Source: Clytia hemisphaerica (taxonomy: Eukaryota; Cnidaria; Hydrozoa; Leptothecata; Clytiidae). From it: 64,000 nt of DNA. Positions 53,641-63,542 of this stretch are shown piece after piece. Location: positions 2,713,736 through 2,777,735 of the forward strand of contig CACVBU010000615.1 of the NCBI GenBank assembly GCA_902728285.1, given 5' to 3'. Below the pieces are notes generated by a model. It searched no databases and was not told the DNA's origin. It was given only the letters and a program-made list of their open reading frames with translations. The position numbers were made by a program, and so were the translations under genes. How positions within the stretch are numbered: position 1 is the first letter of the stretch; the number at the start of each line of letters is the position of its first letter.

Positions 53641-54350
53641 TTTAGCTCCTTCATTTTATCTCCACTGTTGAGAATTCTCACTAGGTCACTGAGTCAGGTG
53701 TTACCTACTTAATGATTGATTAATTTAGCGGTCAATGGTCAAATAGTATAATTTATGGAAAGCCCTGGAGTTCATTTCATCCCTTTTTAAAACCTTCAAC
53801 ATGTTATTAAGGACCTAATACATAAAACTTTGTAATCTATGGATAATGACTGGACATTGAAACTGAAACTGTATCGGAAAGCATTCATAACGCAATCAAA
53901 ATACAATCGGGTATTCACTTCCCAGACGCCCTTTGTCAGAGAAAGATCCTCCTTGCTAAGCTTTTTTGAATGTGAGATTATGGTTTCCCATGGAATTTCA
54001 GTCTGTACCACTCCGTACCTACTCTGGAACAAAGTGTATTTCACGTACCCTGAGTATCAGAGGTGGAGTTTTCAAAGAATATAATCAACCTCTATGCAGA
54101 TCAATAATAGAAATTTTATCGCGCATGTGTCAATCTAATCACTGTAGAAAGAATCAAAGATGAAGAGCAAATATTACCTTATTAATGTCTAGCAGACTGT
54201 ATCAGTATGCAGTTTACTATTTACGAATTCCCCAGAAACCTCCAAGTGTAATTGGTATCGAATTTCCTTCAAAAGAAATATTCTAAACCATTCCCAAATG
54301 TATAACAGTAATTACTAAAATATTAATTATGGTAATGTCACTTCAATCGG
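53641..54350. other. spacer, nothing recognised
   Basis: AT-rich, with an ACTAGGTCACTGAGTCAGGT word at 53682 resembling the CCCCTGTCTCA-family ends. No gene. Confidence 0.35.
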
Positions 54351-54509
54351 ATGAGCTGGAGTTTTTACAACGTCGGCCATGATTTTTTATGTGTATTTCA
54401 CAGAATGCAAAAACAGAACCATAAGTTAAGATATTTAATCTCAATATTCTATCTGAAAATAAAATTCACCAACCGAATTGAAATATATCAAATTTCTATC
54501 AGAAAAAAT

Positions 54510-55030
54510 TTTTACACTAGCCCAAAGTCCCGCGGTCCCGAAGTCCCGAAATATCAAACTTATGAAATAAAAATTACACCAACCAAAAGTCCCGAGGTCC
54601 CAAAGTCCCGAATTGAAATATATCAAATTTCTATCAGAAAATTTTTTTTACACTAACCCAAAGTCCCGAGGTCCCGAAGTTCCGAATTATAATATATCAA
54701 AATTCTATCAGAAAAAAAAATTTACACCTACCTAAAGTCCCGATGTCCCAAAGTCCCGAAATATCGAACTTATGAAAGAAAAATTACACCAACCAAAAGT
54801 CCCGAGGTCCCGAAGTCCCGAATTGAAATATATCAAATTTCTGAGAAAAAAAATTACACAAACCTAAAGTCCCGAGGTCCCGAAGTCCCAAATTTCAATA
54901 AATCAAATTCAGAGAAAAAAAATTACACCAACCTAAAGTCCCGAAGTCCCGAAGTTCCGAATGGAAATTTACCAAAGTATAATCTGAAAAAAAGTTACCC
55001 CAATCAAAAATCCCAAGGTCCCGATGGAAA
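54510..55030 (-). repeat. left satellite array, about 7-8 units of roughly 65 bp
   Basis: Each unit has AAAGTCCCGAGGTCCCGAAG and TCCCGAA then a spacer such as TTGAAATATATCAAATTTCT and TTACACCAACC. The core is a 9-10-bp subrepeat, GTCCCGAGG/AAG. One ORF across it is a repeat shadow. Confidence 0.85.
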
Positions 55031-55117
55031 TATGAAAACTCAAGTAGAAAGAGGACCGGGGGAAATGACTGATTGATTAAATTTGATTGGGCAGGGGTGA
55101 TTGATGATAAATAGTAT

Positions 55118-55715
55118 GAAGTTAGATCGCCGCCAAAATTCGATCCTTCAAGTCGTCCCGTCGTACTAAAAGTTGTCCCGTCGCACTAGAAGCCCACAGG
55201 TCACATTAGAAGTTCGCAAGGCGAAATCTTTTGAAAGTCGAAACATTCCAAATTTTAAGTCAAGTCGTTGCCTCAGAAGTTGACTCGTCGCAAATTTCGG
55301 CAGTCGACTCATCCCAAAGAGTTGGACTATAGGCTATTCCGAAAAAAAACTTTATTGTTTCGTATATCGAAAATCAAAATATTGTGGAGATAATGTTATG
55401 TTCGTGTGGTGTGCAATGTGAATGTATATTTATATTTTTATCTCCATAATATACCTGATGGATGACATGAACACTTATGAAAACAGTTAAACCTACATGA
55501 TTGGAACATGTATCAAGTTCCGACGAGTTAACTTCTGATAGGAACCATTAGAAACTTGGTATGGTTCGACTTAAAAGAATTACGACCTACGAACTTCTAG
55601 TGCGACGGGACGACTTGAAACTTTGGATGATTCGACTACCGAAAATTGCGACGGGATGACTTCTAGTACGACGGAACGACTTGAAGGATCGAATTTTGGC
55701 GGCGATCTAACTTCA
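55118..55715. repeat. inner inverted repeat with GTCGTCCCGTCG units
   Basis: Left arm GTTAGATCGCCGCCAAAATT then TCAAGTCGTCCCGTCGTACT; right arm the inverse, ending GGCGGCGATCTAAC. Each arm carries two or three GTCGTCCCGTCG boxes, and GTCG/CGAC words recur every 15-25 bp. The loop at 55320-55560 is AT-rich. Confidence 0.75.
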
Positions 55716-55734
55716 TAAAATAGACAAGGGTGTA

Positions 55735-56270
55735 ATTTCCACATAAAGTTGGGGGAAACTCGAGTGGAAAGAGGGGAGGGTTTAGTGAAATTCACATAAA
55801 GAAAGATTGGAAATCTATCAAAAAGGGTGGGGTGAAAGAGGGGCGGAGACAATGAATGATAAATTGAATACAGTGAGACAGGGGTGAGATTAATGAAATG
55901 GACATGGATAAAATTTTCACACAAGGAAGGAAAACGGCTGGGGTAGAACTAAAGTTGAAAAAGAGCCGGAGAAAAAGAATGATAGATTAGACATGGTGAA
56001 ACAGGGGATCGGATTGTTGAATTAGGCAAGGGAAAAATATTCACACACAGAAGAAAACGGGTGGAATGAAACTCAAGCAAAAAGAGGGGCTTGGATAAAT
56101 GATTGATGAAACACGAGGGTGAGATGACGCGTAAAGAGGGGACAAAAGTATACATGAAGACAGGGGTGAGATAGATGCAAAGGGAGGGTGAGAAAGGGGT
56201 GAGATGGATGTAAAGGGAGGTGACAGAGATAGTATGAAAAGAGTAGGGGCGGGAGTAAGGGTAAAAATCA
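55735..56270. repeat. purine-rich degenerate repeat
   Basis: Long GA-rich strand with repeated AAAGAGGGG, GAAACAGGGGTGAGAT and TGAATGATAAATTG-type words spaced about 60-90 bp. A shorter related stretch is at 55030-55100. The minus-strand ORFs here are low-complexity shadows. Confidence 0.6.
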
Positions 56271-56299
56271 ATTAAGACGAGACATGGGTGGAAACTTTC

Positions 56300-57535
56300 T
56301 CTCTTAGAAATTCGGGACTTCGAGACCTCGGGACTTTAGGTTTGTGTAATTTTTTTCTCTCAGAAATATGATTTATTGAAATTCGGGACTTCGGGACCTC
56401 GGGACTTTAGGTTGATGTAATTTTTTTTTGGATAGAATTTGATTTATCGAAATTCGGGACTTCGGGACCTCGGGACTTTAGGTTATTGTAATTTTTTTTT
56501 GGATAGAATTTTGACATATTTCAATTCGGGACTTCGGGACCTCGGGACTTTAGGTTTTTGCTTTTTTTTTTCTTTTTGAAATTTGATTTATTGAAATTCG
56601 GGACTTCGGAAGCTCGGGACTTTACGTTGGTGTAATATTTTTTTTCTCTGAATTTGATTTATTTCAATTCGGGACTTCGGGACATCGGGACATCGGGACA
56701 TAGGTATGGTGTGATTCTTTTTAACAGATTTTCGATATTTTGCTATTCGGGACTTCGGGACCTCGGGATTTTGGGTTGGTGTAATATTTTTTTCAGAAAG
56801 TTGATGTATTTCAATTCGGGACTTCGGGACTTCGGGACTTTGGTATGGTGCGATATTTTTTTAAATGGACTTTCGATATTTTGCAATTCGGGATTTCGGG
56901 ACCTCGCGACTTTGGGTTGGTGTAATATTGTTTTCAGAAAATTGATGTATTTCAATTCGGGACTTCGGGACATCGGGACTTAGGTATGGTTCGATATTTA
57001 TTTTAATAGACTTTCGATTATTTGCGATTCGGGATTTCGGGACCTCGCGACTTTGGGTTGGTGTAAAATTGTTTTCAGAAAGTTGATATATTTCAATTCG
57101 GGACTTCGGGACTTAGGTAAGGTGTGGTTTTTTTAAACAGATTTTCGATACTTTGCAATTCGGGACTTCGGGACTTCGGGACTTTGGGTTGGTGTAATAT
57201 TTTTTTTCAGAAAGTTGATGTATTTCAATTGGGGACTTCGGAACCTCGGGACTTAGGTATAGTGTGATTTCTTTAAAGTAGACTTTCGATATTTTGCTAT
57301 TCGGGACCTCGCGACTTTGGGTTGGTGTAAAATTTTTTTCAGAAAGTTGATATATTTCAATTCGGGACTTAGGTAAGGTGTGATTTTTTAAAATAGACTT
57401 TCGATATTTTGCAATTCGGGACTTCGGGACCTCGCGACTTTGGGTTGGTGTAAATTTTTTTTCAGAAAGTTGATGTATTTCAATTCGGGACTTTGGGACT
57501 TGAGTATGGTGTAATTCTTTTTGATAGAATTTCGA
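56300..57535 (+). repeat. right satellite array with monomer and dimer organisation
   Basis: The first part (56300-56680) has monomers of about 70 bp (AATTCGGGACTTCGGGACCT, CGGGACTTTAGGTTGGTGTA). From about 56690 it changes to a dimer of about 125 bp, in which one half carries GGTATGGTGTGATTCTTTTT and TTTCGATATTTTGC and the other GGGTTGGTGTAATATTTT and GAAAGTTGATGTATTTC. Some dimers lack a GGGACTTCG subunit, indicating unequal exchange. Confidence 0.85.
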
Positions 57536-57645
57536 TATATTCAGTATTTCAATGACTGTAACTTTGTAATTTTAAACATTATAGAAAGAAAGGATGAATC
57601 TATCAGCATTTCTCTATCTTATAAAAACTCCAGCTTGTCCCACTT

Positions 57646-58520
57646 CAATGGAATCGATAATAATAATAAAAATAATATGCAGATCTTTAGGTTATAATTC
57701 TCTATCACTGACTCTTTTTACAAAGCATTAATGACATTTTTAAGCTGGTTTTTCAACAACGGGAATAAATATATAAACTTTGAACTTAATCCAAGATCTT
57801 GGCTAGTCGTCATGGTTACTTTTCTCTGCGTTGATTGCGCGCTGAATAGAATCTCGATTGGTCGGCACAGGTCAATATATGATTTTGACCTGTGTTTTTT
57901 ACGCTATATTTCACATTTATCGCTTCGTAGTACACTCTGTGCACATTTTCTGTTTGATATAAAAATTTCCGTATCTCTGCGCTGTTCTTTTTTTCTATTT
58001 TTAACAATGCAGGATTTTTTAGATAACCCCCCCTCCTTCTGGGTTTGTGTGCAGACAAGCGGCCGTTCTTTTATTTTCTTTTTTATTTCGTGTTTCGGCT
58101 AGCGAGATTCTGTGCCTCAGACAATAGGAATGTTGTCTAACCGTAACAAATCGAACTTCCCGTTTATCTTTTCAGTCAGTAAAGAAGAGTTTCGTACAGG
58201 CTAAGGGAATATTTTCGTCTATTTCATTTCAAGGAATTTTCAAAACGAAGTTTGTCTACGCAAAAATAAATTTTTAATTAGGAATTTTCAATTTTATTTT
58301 TGTAAATAGAGTATAACTTTTTTTACACAATTAGGGAAAAGGTTGACTGGGATACAAATTCCTGCAATTGGTAATCTTAGTTCGACTAATGCTTCCGGGA
58401 AATGCAATTTACCATTTGTAATTCTTTATTCCTCAAAATCATAAATTCAAACTAATTTCAATAACGTTTGTTTGTTTGTTTCAAATATTCACCAGCTTTG
58501 GCTGGAGAAATGCGTTCTAT
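57646..58520. other. downstream flank of GPCR 1
   Basis: AT-rich; a plus-strand ORF at 57731-58102 has no domain signature. No poly(A) site was assigned for the GPCR gene. Confidence 0.35.
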
Positions 58521-58521
58521 T

Positions 58522-59595
58522 TTAAAAAGTATTAAAGTCATTTCTTAATCCATTCTGACCTTCAAAACTAACCATTGCCATAATATGCTCTTTCCTTAAA
58601 TGTTTTGTCCCGCGCTCTCTGTTGTTAAAAGAATTTCTGAAGCTGTTTCTAAGCGATCTGCGAAATCGTCGGTGGACTCTTGCGTAAATGAAAACATTAC
58701 AAACGCTATTGATTGATTGTATAAATTTCAACAAGGAATTGATACTTCTCAGCGTATCGTTGGACAATATCCCATTCTCTGGTTGAACAGCCCAAGATCC
58801 TTCATAGATAATATGAAAAATATCTCTTGGGAATACCAAAATGATAAAAGCAGCTGATATCATAGTGAGAGTTCTCAATACTCGGCGATTTTCCCGACAT
58901 CTTTCACGTTTACTCGATGTTGAAATAATACCGGGTAAAGTTTCTTTGGATATTAGCTCCTGTCTCACTGTCCATATTGTTGCCATAAAAACAAACATGA
59001 ATGTAATATCTCTTATACAGCACGTCACAACAACAGCAATAGAATATTTTTGAATCCGAAAAGGTGTAGTACACGTTCCTTCATTACTTACATACCACCT
59101 TAAGGGGCTGTAAAAATTCAAAAGTATGCTGACTAATACTATTGCAAAAAGAATAAGATTCGCTTTTTTCGTGCTCCATTTCAAATTGAATGGTCGAGAT
59201 ATAGCAATGCATCGATTAATGTTTATAACCATCACTATACCAAAGGAAATCGTCTTCAAAAATTTCGGAGTAGATGATACGAATTTGCAAGCGAATGTGC
59301 CGCCAAAATCAGTTTCATTTTTGGTGACGATTAGCGCAATAAATTTAATTGGATCTAAAATACTTGTTAAACAATCTGTAACAGCGAGATATATAATCCA
59401 TTTTCTGATCTGCCTCAATGTTTTTGTTTCTAATGTGAAATATTTACAAACTAAAAAGTTTCCAGTAGTACCAACGATGAAAATTATACTGTGTAGCAAA
59501 ATTAGTATGTAATCTTTCCAGACTAGTGAGTTCTGCTCAATGTTTTCGTCAAGGTTTCTGTGGTTTGATAATGTAGTATTATTCATATTATTCAA
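58522..59595 (-). CDS. rhodopsin-class (class A) GPCR, intronless, paralogue 1
   Basis: A 357-residue seven-transmembrane receptor encoded by one exon. TM1 carries TTGN (Asn46) and TM2 LAVTD (Asp74). The conserved disulphide pair is Cys103 and Cys175. The DRY position reads NRC (127-129), TM6 has VFPRD (Pro256) instead of CWxP, and the NPxxY position reads NVFIY (300-304), followed by a basic helix 8 (RVHRRFRRSLR). The N-terminus has an NTT glycosylation site. Lineage-specific class A receptors often show such loosened motifs; the ligand cannot be inferred. The first of two possible ATGs is used (MNNMNN). Its divergent partner is at 62334-63353. Confidence 0.9.
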   Translation of the reverse strand: MNNMNNTTLSNHRNLDENIEQNSLVWKDYILILLHSIIFIVGTTGNFLVCKYFTLETKTLRQIRKWIIYLAVTDCLTSILDPIKFIALIVTKNETDFGGTFACKFVSSTPKFLKTISFGIVMVININRCIAISRPFNLKWSTKKANLILFAIVLVSILLNFYSPLRWYVSNEGTCTTPFRIQKYSIAVVVTCCIRDITFMFVFMATIWTVRQELISKETLPGIISTSSKRERCRENRRVLRTLTMISAAFIILVFPRDIFHIIYEGSWAVQPENGILSNDTLRSINSLLKFIQSINSVCNVFIYARVHRRFRRSLRNSFRNSFNNRERGTKHLRKEHIMAMVSFEGQNGLRNDFNTF

Positions 59596-59918
59596 ATATT
59601 ATATACACAATAAACAACCTTAAAAACTCGAGAAAACGTGTAAATTTTCTTCTCTGCCTACTTCCAAACTAAACGAATTTGACTTTAGTGGTTCCTTTTT
59701 CGAATTTTTACAAAAGCTAGCTGGGGGTGATTGAAAAACAGAAGAAAGCATGGACTTCAGATTTCATCACGTCATTGCTGTTTTTTGTTCATGAATTAAT
59801 TTATTTATTAACTTATTATTGAATAAGTTTTCAATCTTTAAAAAAGTACTTTTTACCTTATTCAACATCTTGATTCAAAAAGGAACTAGCACATATGGTA
59901 GCCTAGAGATCTAAGCTG
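59596..59918. other. upstream region of GPCR 1
   Basis: AT-rich sequence 5' of the minus-strand GPCR; no identifiable promoter element. Confidence 0.3.
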
Positions 59919-60270
59919 CACGCTTTTTTTTATAATAATACACTTTATAAGAATGTCCATGATGAAAATAGCCAAAAAATTAAGAATAATGCTAAGAATA
60001 TTACCATCATGGAATTTGGCTACTCAAGCTAAGAATGCCATTTTGGTGCATTTTCAATTATAAATTGCCAATTACCCCTAAGTAAGGCTCACTCCTTTCA
60101 CAAAAATGCCATTTTATGCTTGAGACGTATGTACGAAATGTTGAATCTAGTCTGAATTAGGATCCTAACCTAAGAATGCTGTAAGAATATTTTAGGATGA
60201 TTCTCCCAAAAAAGTTAAGAATATCCATGATGAAATGGATTTACACCATTCTTATTAAAAAAAGCGTGTA
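59919..60270. mobile_element. TACACGC-family MITE, copy 2
   Basis: Same family and orientation as 4854-5215, sharing ACTTTATAAGAATGTCCAT, AATTAGGATCCTAACCTAAG and the end ACACCATTCTTAT...GCGTGTA. It lies about 320 bp upstream of the GPCR 1 start codon. Confidence 0.8.
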
Positions 60271-60540
60271 GTTTGATTCAGTCACCAGGATAAATCTGAT
60301 GGTAAGTTTTGACTGAATCACAGTATTCCTAAGAAAAACTTAAAAATCAGCAAATAAAAATCTTTGAAGGCCGAGAACGCTATATAATGCCTAAACCGTG
60401 TGTCTTAGCCTTTTGTTTTGGTGGCAATAATCAGTATATGAAGAAAGCAATACAGAGCTGTTGATGAAGGCCAAAACCTACCTTTAAAAAAGAAAAAGTT
60501 TAACAACTGAACCCAAAACTAGCAAATCAATCCAAAGAAT

Positions 60541-60721
60541 AGACCTTTTTTCAAAGAGGCAACCCTGTTGAATAATTATGTAGTCCAGCCATACAAACAA
60601 TGATACAGCAATGCATAATCACTGTTTCATGCATATTGTAATAATTATGCATGGGTGTATCATTGTTTTTCTGCTGGACTACATAATTATTCAACAGGGT
60701 GGCCTCTTTGAAAAAAGGTCT
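60541..60721. mobile_element. palindromic MITE AGACCTTTTTTCAAAGAGGC
   Basis: Left arm AGACCTTTTTTCAAAGAGGC and CAACCCTGTTGAATAATTAT then GTAGTCCAGC; the right arm is its inverse. Inner arms ATGATACA / TGTATCAT continue the fold. 181 bp, arms about 60-65 bp. Confidence 0.85.
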
Positions 60722-61407
60722 ATATGACAAAATCAATAGTAAAGATCATCGATGGAAATAGTTCAAAACAAATGCTCGAATACTGCCACTATCCAAACCT
60801 AGTGTAAAAACTGCCACTTAGTACACATCCATCGACCCAATGCCGCACACCATTTCCATCCGACATATACATTAAATGACAAATCCAGTACCAATATTGT
60901 AAGGGTACATAAGTAGCTCAGTTTCGATCCTTGCTGCTGGACTGAATTATGTACCAAGAAGAAAACAGGGTCACCTGCAACACCGAAGTGGTCATCAGCA
61001 GCAATTTTTTCTCTAACATACAATAAGGTAAACAAAAATAAAAATCGACAGGTCCAAAGTAAATAAAATAGAAAAAATAAATGCATATCTACTGAAAGAT
61101 TCAGTAGGCTATCACAAAATAATTTTGTCAGTAGGCTACCACAAAAAGATATCAAAACCCATCAACCTTTGGTTATATGTCACATTGTCTTGTACAGTTG
61201 TTTTAGCATAACAATCATATCATACACTCTACCCGCCAAAACTCTTTTCTGTTAATTATCTGACCTGCAGATTCATTGAAAATCTCTTACTTATTGCCTT
61301 TAGAGCAAAGTTATTATTGGGGTTTAATGAAAAGTTTTAATTGACATCAGATTTTAGTACTGTTTCGCTTCAGTCTATGGCTGTGGAACTTCATAGCAGA
61401 CCAACAA
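60722..61407. other. intergenic between the GPCRs, nothing recognised
   Basis: A minus-strand ORF of 118 codons (60799-61155) has no known domain and no splice support. Confidence 0.35.
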
Positions 61408-61904
61408 CACATCCCTGTATCAGTGACCCGGTGAGATCCACCAGTTGGATAACCCAGTGAAATGATTGCCAAAAATGACCAAGGTTTAAGCCTCGGTGAG
61501 ATAATGAGGGAACCGGCAAAAATTTATTGAAATTCTTTACCCCGGTCGAGATTCCGGGGGGGACACTATCCTTGACAGCCAACGAGGACTTGTCGCTGGA
61601 GTTTGAAAAGTGGACCCCTGTCAGATAAGAATTTTCGGAACATCGAGACCCTGTCAGAACGAAAAATGGAAATTTTTCTTATTTTCATCATAACAAGTGG
61701 CAAAAATTTGGGACCCTGTCAGATATCTTCAGAGTCTAAAAAAGTGACCCTGACCAGCGGCACGTCCCCGGAACCGCAATTTTGTCTAGTTGCAACTTGG
61801 AATTTTATCGTCTTACCCCGCTAAAAAATTGCATTAATTGGGGCAACCCGGTTAAAAAGAAAAAAATTATTCAAAACTTCACCGGGTCATTGATACAGGG
61901 GTGA
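61408..61904. mobile_element. CCCCTGTCTCA-family element, copy c
   Basis: Left end CATCCCTGTATCAGTGACCC then GGTGA; right end TCACCGGGTCATTGATACAG then GGGTGA, an inverted repeat of about 25 bp. About 500 bp, no transposase. It lies 430 bp upstream of the GPCR 2 start codon. Confidence 0.75.
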
Positions 61905-62333
61905 GTCAACTAATTGGGAAGTTCCTCTTACAAAACTGGCGTGGTAACAAGGGTCGCCCTCGTTTTATTACGACATCAAATTTTATATTCGTTGCTAGCA
62001 ATGATGCTCTTCAATGTTTAATGATTTTAGAAATAGAATCTTTACACGATTCAAAGTCAAGATGGTCAAATTGAGTAAAAATCTAAAGAGGAATGTTAAA
62101 ATAATATAAAATCTTTGAATAAATAAATCGTAAAATTTGTAAAAGAATAAAATGAGTGAATTTTATATTCACGAGAAAAGGGGCGAGCTCGAACTTTAAA
62201 TCTGTATCCGTGACTAGCTATTTGTAAAATCATATTTTCAAAAATCTATGCTAAATATAAAGCGGGATCAGCTAAATGATGAACACCTATACTGGGATAT
62301 TCAGGCTCTTGTTGATTTAATCAATCATTTAAC
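61905..62333. other. upstream region of GPCR 2
   Basis: AT-rich; no specific promoter motif identified. It should contain the promoter of the plus-strand GPCR. Confidence 0.3.
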
Positions 62334-63353
62334 ATGAATAATAGTACTTGTTGTAAGCCAAAGAGCTCCAACCACTCACTAGCCTGGAAAGATTACATAC
62401 TAATTTTATTGCACAGTTTAATTTTCATCGTTGGTACAACTGGGAATTTTTTAGTCTGCAAATATTTCACTTTGAAAACAAAAACATTGACACAGATTAG
62501 AAAATGGATAATATATTTGGCAGTTACAGATTTTTTAACAAGCATCATAGACCCTGTCATTTTCATAACCTTAATCTTGGCGGGCGGAGAGTCAGACTAT
62601 GGTGGTGTGGTTGGGTGTAAATTAGTCACACCCACATCCAAGGTTTTGAGAACAATTTCATTTAGTATTATTATGATTATCAACATGGATCGATGTATTA
62701 CCATATCACGACCTTACCGTTCAAAGTTGACTTCTCAAAAATCAAATTTAATTCTTTTAGCTGTTTTTGTGGTTAGTATAGTTTCAAACCTGCAACATTA
62801 CTTAAGAATGTATATTGACCATGAAGGATTTTGTACACATTTAATGGAACCGAAGTACGTTTACCCCGTTGTCGTTATATACAGCTCAAGAGATGTTATA
62901 TTTCTCTTGATTTTTATAGTGACCATATTGACAGTGAGACATGAGCTGGTTTTTAAAGAAACATACTCCGATATTGCCTCTTATTCCAGTAAACATGAAA
63001 GATGTCGTGAGAATCGTCGAGTGTTGAAATCACTTGTAGTGGTATCGGCAGCGTTCATCATTTTGGTTTTTCCACGGGATCTTTTACACATTATATATGA
63101 AGGAACGTGGCCTTATCTCACAAATGATGAGATTAAGGCAAGTGATACACTGAGAAGTATCAATTCCTTGTTGAAGTTTATACAATCAATCAATAGCGTT
63201 TGTAATGTTTTTATTTACGCAAGAGTCCACAGACGATTTCGCAGATCGCTTAGAAATAATTTTCAAAATACTTTCCATAGCAGTCGACAACATAGAATAC
63301 AACATTTGAAGAACGAACGTATGTCTATGAGAATGGTCAGTTTCAAGGGTTAA
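62334..63353 (+). CDS. rhodopsin-class (class A) GPCR, intronless, paralogue 2
   Basis: 339 residues in one exon, clearly paralogous to the minus-strand receptor. Both share DYILILLHS, FIVGTTGNFLVCKYFTL, RKWIIYLAVTD, ERCRENRRVL and INSLLKFIQSINSVCNVFIY. Key positions are Asn38, Asp66, Cys95 and Cys167, DRC at 119-121 (Asp retained, Tyr lost), VFPRD with Pro247, and NVFIY at 291-295. Helix 8 is identical to the paralogue (RVHRRFRRSLRN). Loops 1 and 2, TM4 and the N-terminus diverge most, as expected if the ligand changed. NNST is a possible N-glycosylation site. The start is the first ATG after an in-frame stop. Confidence 0.9.
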   Translation: MNNSTCCKPKSSNHSLAWKDYILILLHSLIFIVGTTGNFLVCKYFTLKTKTLTQIRKWIIYLAVTDFLTSIIDPVIFITLILAGGESDYGGVVGCKLVTPTSKVLRTISFSIIMIINMDRCITISRPYRSKLTSQKSNLILLAVFVVSIVSNLQHYLRMYIDHEGFCTHLMEPKYVYPVVVIYSSRDVIFLLIFIVTILTVRHELVFKETYSDIASYSSKHERCRENRRVLKSLVVVSAAFIILVFPRDLLHIIYEGTWPYLTNDEIKASDTLRSINSLLKFIQSINSVCNVFIYARVHRRFRRSLRNNFQNTFHSSRQHRIQHLKNERMSMRMVSFKG

Positions 63354-63542
63354 TATTGTTTTAAAATTTTGCCCTTATGTATCACAAGGAAATGAAAACA
63401 GTCGCTCTCATGTGTTTTTTTGACCAGCCACCAGAACTGTTGGAGCGCTCCGTTGGTTTTCCAATGGTTCTGGTGGCTGGCCAGAAGACAACATGAGAGC
63501 GACTGTATTCACTTCATTGTAAGGGTTAATATTGTTTTAAAA
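63345..63542. repeat. 22-bp direct repeat across the GPCR 2 stop codon
   Basis: AAGGGTTAATATTGTTTTAA occurs at 63345, where GGT TAA is the end of the gene, and again at 63521, on either side of a palindromic MITE. It looks like a duplicated segment or long target duplication. Confidence 0.7.
63398..63506. mobile_element. palindromic MITE ACAGTCGCTCTCATG
   Basis: ACAGTCGCTCTCATGT at the left and ACATGAGAGCGACTGT at the right, with CCAGCCACCAGAAC / GTTCTGGTGGCTGG inside. 109 bp, in the 3' flank of GPCR 2, about 45 bp past the stop. Confidence 0.85.

Larger units (their letters stand above)
54351..57645. repeat. 3.3-kb fold-back built from GGGACTTCG satellite arrays
   Basis: The outer inverted repeat AGCTGGAGTTTTTA occurs at about 54354 and inverted at about 57625. 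Inside, the left array (54510-55030) and the right array (56300-57535) consist of the same unit in opposite orientation. Further in lies a second inverted pair (55118-55250 / 55560-55715) and a GA-rich tract. The whole resembles Foldback-type transposons with repetitive arms. No ORF. Confidence 0.75.

Noticed and set aside
56041-56983. Several repetitive ORFs across the satellite region
   Set aside because: They read the GGGACTTCG satellite or the purine-rich repeat in various frames.
57731-58102. 123-codon plus-strand ORF near GPCR 1
   Set aside because: No domain, Phe/Ser/Leu-rich AT-driven composition, no supporting splice or regulatory signal.
60799-61155. 118-codon minus-strand ORF between the GPCRs
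   Set aside because: Hydrophobic stretches only, with no recognised family and no start context; kept as unannotated.
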